A DNA stretch of 64,000 bases from Nocardioides sp. cx-173 (lineage in GTDB: Bacteria; Actinomycetota; Actinomycetes; Propionibacteriales; Nocardioidaceae): contig NZ_CP088262.1 of the NCBI RefSeq assembly GCF_021117365.1, positions 620,001 through 684,000 of the forward strand, written 5' to 3'. Shown piece by piece: positions 63,030 to 64,000 of the stretch. A program made the position numbers and the translations under genes. Numbering within the stretch: position 1 is the first letter of the stretch; every line of letters begins with the position of its first letter. The notes under the pieces were generated by a model. The model searched no databases and was not told the DNA's origin. It worked only from the letters and a program-made list of their open reading frames with translations.

Positions 63030-64000
63030 GCTGGATCTCGTCCGGCTCGCCCTCGTCGGGCGCCGGCAGCGCGTCGGGCTGGTGCGCGGCCTCCTCGTCG
63101 GCCTGCAGGATCGCCGTCACGATGACCGGGGCGGCGAGCGCGATCTGCCAGCCGCGGGCGCCGTAGCCGGAGAGCTGGGTGACGACCGCGTCGACGAGCT
63201 CGTCACCGCGACGGGTGGCCGGGGGCGACCAGAGGATGCGCCGCAGGAAGTCGGGGGTGAGGACGTTCTCGACCGGGAGGTTGCGCTCCTCGGCGAGCGC
63301 CGTCATGGCCTCGCGTGCGAGCTGCAGCCGGCGGGCGGCGACCGGGTCCTTCTCGGCCCAGGCCCGCGGCAGCGGAGGCCCGTCTCCGCGCGGCGCGCGT
63401 GTGGGCAGGGCGTCCTCGTCGAGCTCGGCGACCTCGCGCAGCGCCTCCGCGAACCGGCCGGCGTAGCGTTCGGCGCCGCGGCCGTGGAAGCCCTTGGTGG
63501 CGAGCAGCGCGTCCCGGTCCAGCGGCATCGCCTGCGCGGCGGCCACGATCGCGGAGTCGGGGACGATCCGGCTGGGGGTCACGTCGCGCTGCTGGGCGAG
63601 GGAGTCGCGCAGCTCCCACAGGGCGCGTACGGCGCCGAGGGCGCGGCGCCCGCGCACCCGGTGCAGTCCGGACGTGCGGCGCCAGGCGTCGACGCGCGGG
63701 ACGGGCACGAAGGTGCGCAGGTACTCGAACTCCTGGCGCGCCCACTCGTCCTTGCCGGTCTCGACGAGCTCGGCGGCGAGCAGGTCGCGCAGCTCGACGA
63801 GCACCTCGACGTCCAGGGCGGCGTACTCGAGCCACGCCCGGGGCAGCGGGCGGGTCGACCAGTCGACGGCGGAGTGCTCCTTCTTCATCCGCCGACCCAG
63901 CAGCGTCTCCACGAGCGTGGCCAGGCCGACTCGTGGGTAGCCCAGGAGCCGCCCCGCCAGCTCGGTGTCGAACAGGGCGCTGGGGTAGAGCCCGACCTCG
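63019..64000 (-). CDS. rnd: Ribonuclease D, N-terminus beyond window
   Basis: 3'-5' exoribonuclease of the RNase D family, C-terminal 326 residues visible. The end of the DEDD exonuclease domain is seen (FDTELAGRLLGYPRVGLATLVE, then DWSTRPLPRAWLEYAALDVEVLVELRD), followed by an HRDC domain (about 130-210 of the visible part). It trims tRNA and structured RNA 3' ends. The first Asp/Glu motif lies outside the window. The stop is adjacent to, and palindromic with, the convergent substrate-binding protein gene. A C-terminal acidic tail follows the HRDC part. Confidence 0.92.
   Translation of the reverse strand, partial: EVGLYPSALFDTELAGRLLGYPRVGLATLVETLLGRRMKKEHSAVDWSTRPLPRAWLEYAALDVEVLVELRDLLAAELVETGKDEWARQEFEYLRTFVPVPRVDAWRRTSGLHRVRGRRALGAVRALWELRDSLAQQRDVTPSRIVPDSAIVAAAQAMPLDRDALLATKGFHGRGAERYAGRFAEALREVAELDEDALPTRAPRGDGPPLPRAWAEKDPVAARRLQLAREAMTALAEERNLPVENVLTPDFLRRILWSPPATRRGDELVDAVVTQLSGYGARGWQIALAAPVIVTAILQADEEAAHQPDALPAPDEGEPDEIQPDE

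Overview
The window is about 64 kb of very GC-rich, tightly packed DNA from an actinobacterium, most likely a Nocardioides or close relative (Nocardioidaceae). This rests on the strong GC third-codon bias, frequent GTG starts, convergent genes that overlap at their 3' ends, a DUF6318-type lipoprotein paired with a PKD-type secreted protein, a DUF222/HNH (13E12-like) protein, class F-like sortases, the divergent glgM/glgC pair and an actinobacterial-length HrpA. I annotate 57 protein genes, two of them cut by the window edges, one IS30-type insertion sequence, one candidate structured RNA and a set of regulatory palindromes. There are no rRNA genes, no CRISPR array and no tRNA that I can recognise. 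No gene-free stretch exceeds 300 bases; the largest are 60887-61087, 40619-40799, 54193-54358 and 1233-1381.

Layout. 1-5.4 kb: FUSC exporter, membrane-anchored phosphodiesterase, UlaG-like metallo-hydrolase, secreted BNR-repeat protein. 5.4-18 kb: cell-surface block with a DHA2 drug exporter and two large secreted proteins (1618 and about 881 residues). Both surface proteins end in the same pair of modules, an Ig-like repeat and a class F-type sortase domain; a universal stress protein, a SprT-like protease and a small operon with a putative HTH protein lie between them. 18-25.5 kb: membrane protein plus DksA/TraR-type protein, a large-subunit catalase with a stress-sigma-like promoter, a diminutive catalase-fold paralogue three genes away, and small secreted, lipid-anchored or papain-like proteins. 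25.6-28.2 kb: accessory islet with the HNH protein, an IS30 element and a palindromic interspersed repeat.

28.2-40.6 kb: glycogen/alpha-glucan synthesis (glgM/glgC), Mug DNA glycosylase, several secreted proteins (lipoprotein, phosphodiester glycosidase, S15-type peptidase, matrixin), an orphan DNA methyltransferase, a LysR/EamA exporter pair and a wax ester synthase/DGAT. 40.8-47.3 kb: second FUSC protein, DinB2-type polymerase, a gamma-glutamyl operon (GCS2 ligase plus GGT-like enzyme) and a ThrE-type exporter. 47.3-50.8 kb: a TetR-controlled Baeyer-Villiger-type monooxygenase/SDR/DUF402 operon. 50.8-56.4 kb: ornithine aminotransferase with a GntR-like operator, a two-component system divergent from a small proline-rich membrane protein, and a 3-ketosteroid dehydrogenase-like flavoenzyme behind a KstR-like palindrome. 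56.5-64 kb: HrpA helicase, hypothetical protein, candidate RNA, PemK-like protein, orphan substrate-binding lipoprotein and the C-terminal part of RNase D.

Together the genes suggest a chemoheterotroph that stores carbon as alpha-glucan and neutral lipid, attacks steroids or ketones, and decorates its surface with modular adhesin-like proteins. Many genes have a TAnnnT element about 7 bases before the start codon and no Shine-Dalgarno sequence, which points to widespread leaderless transcripts.
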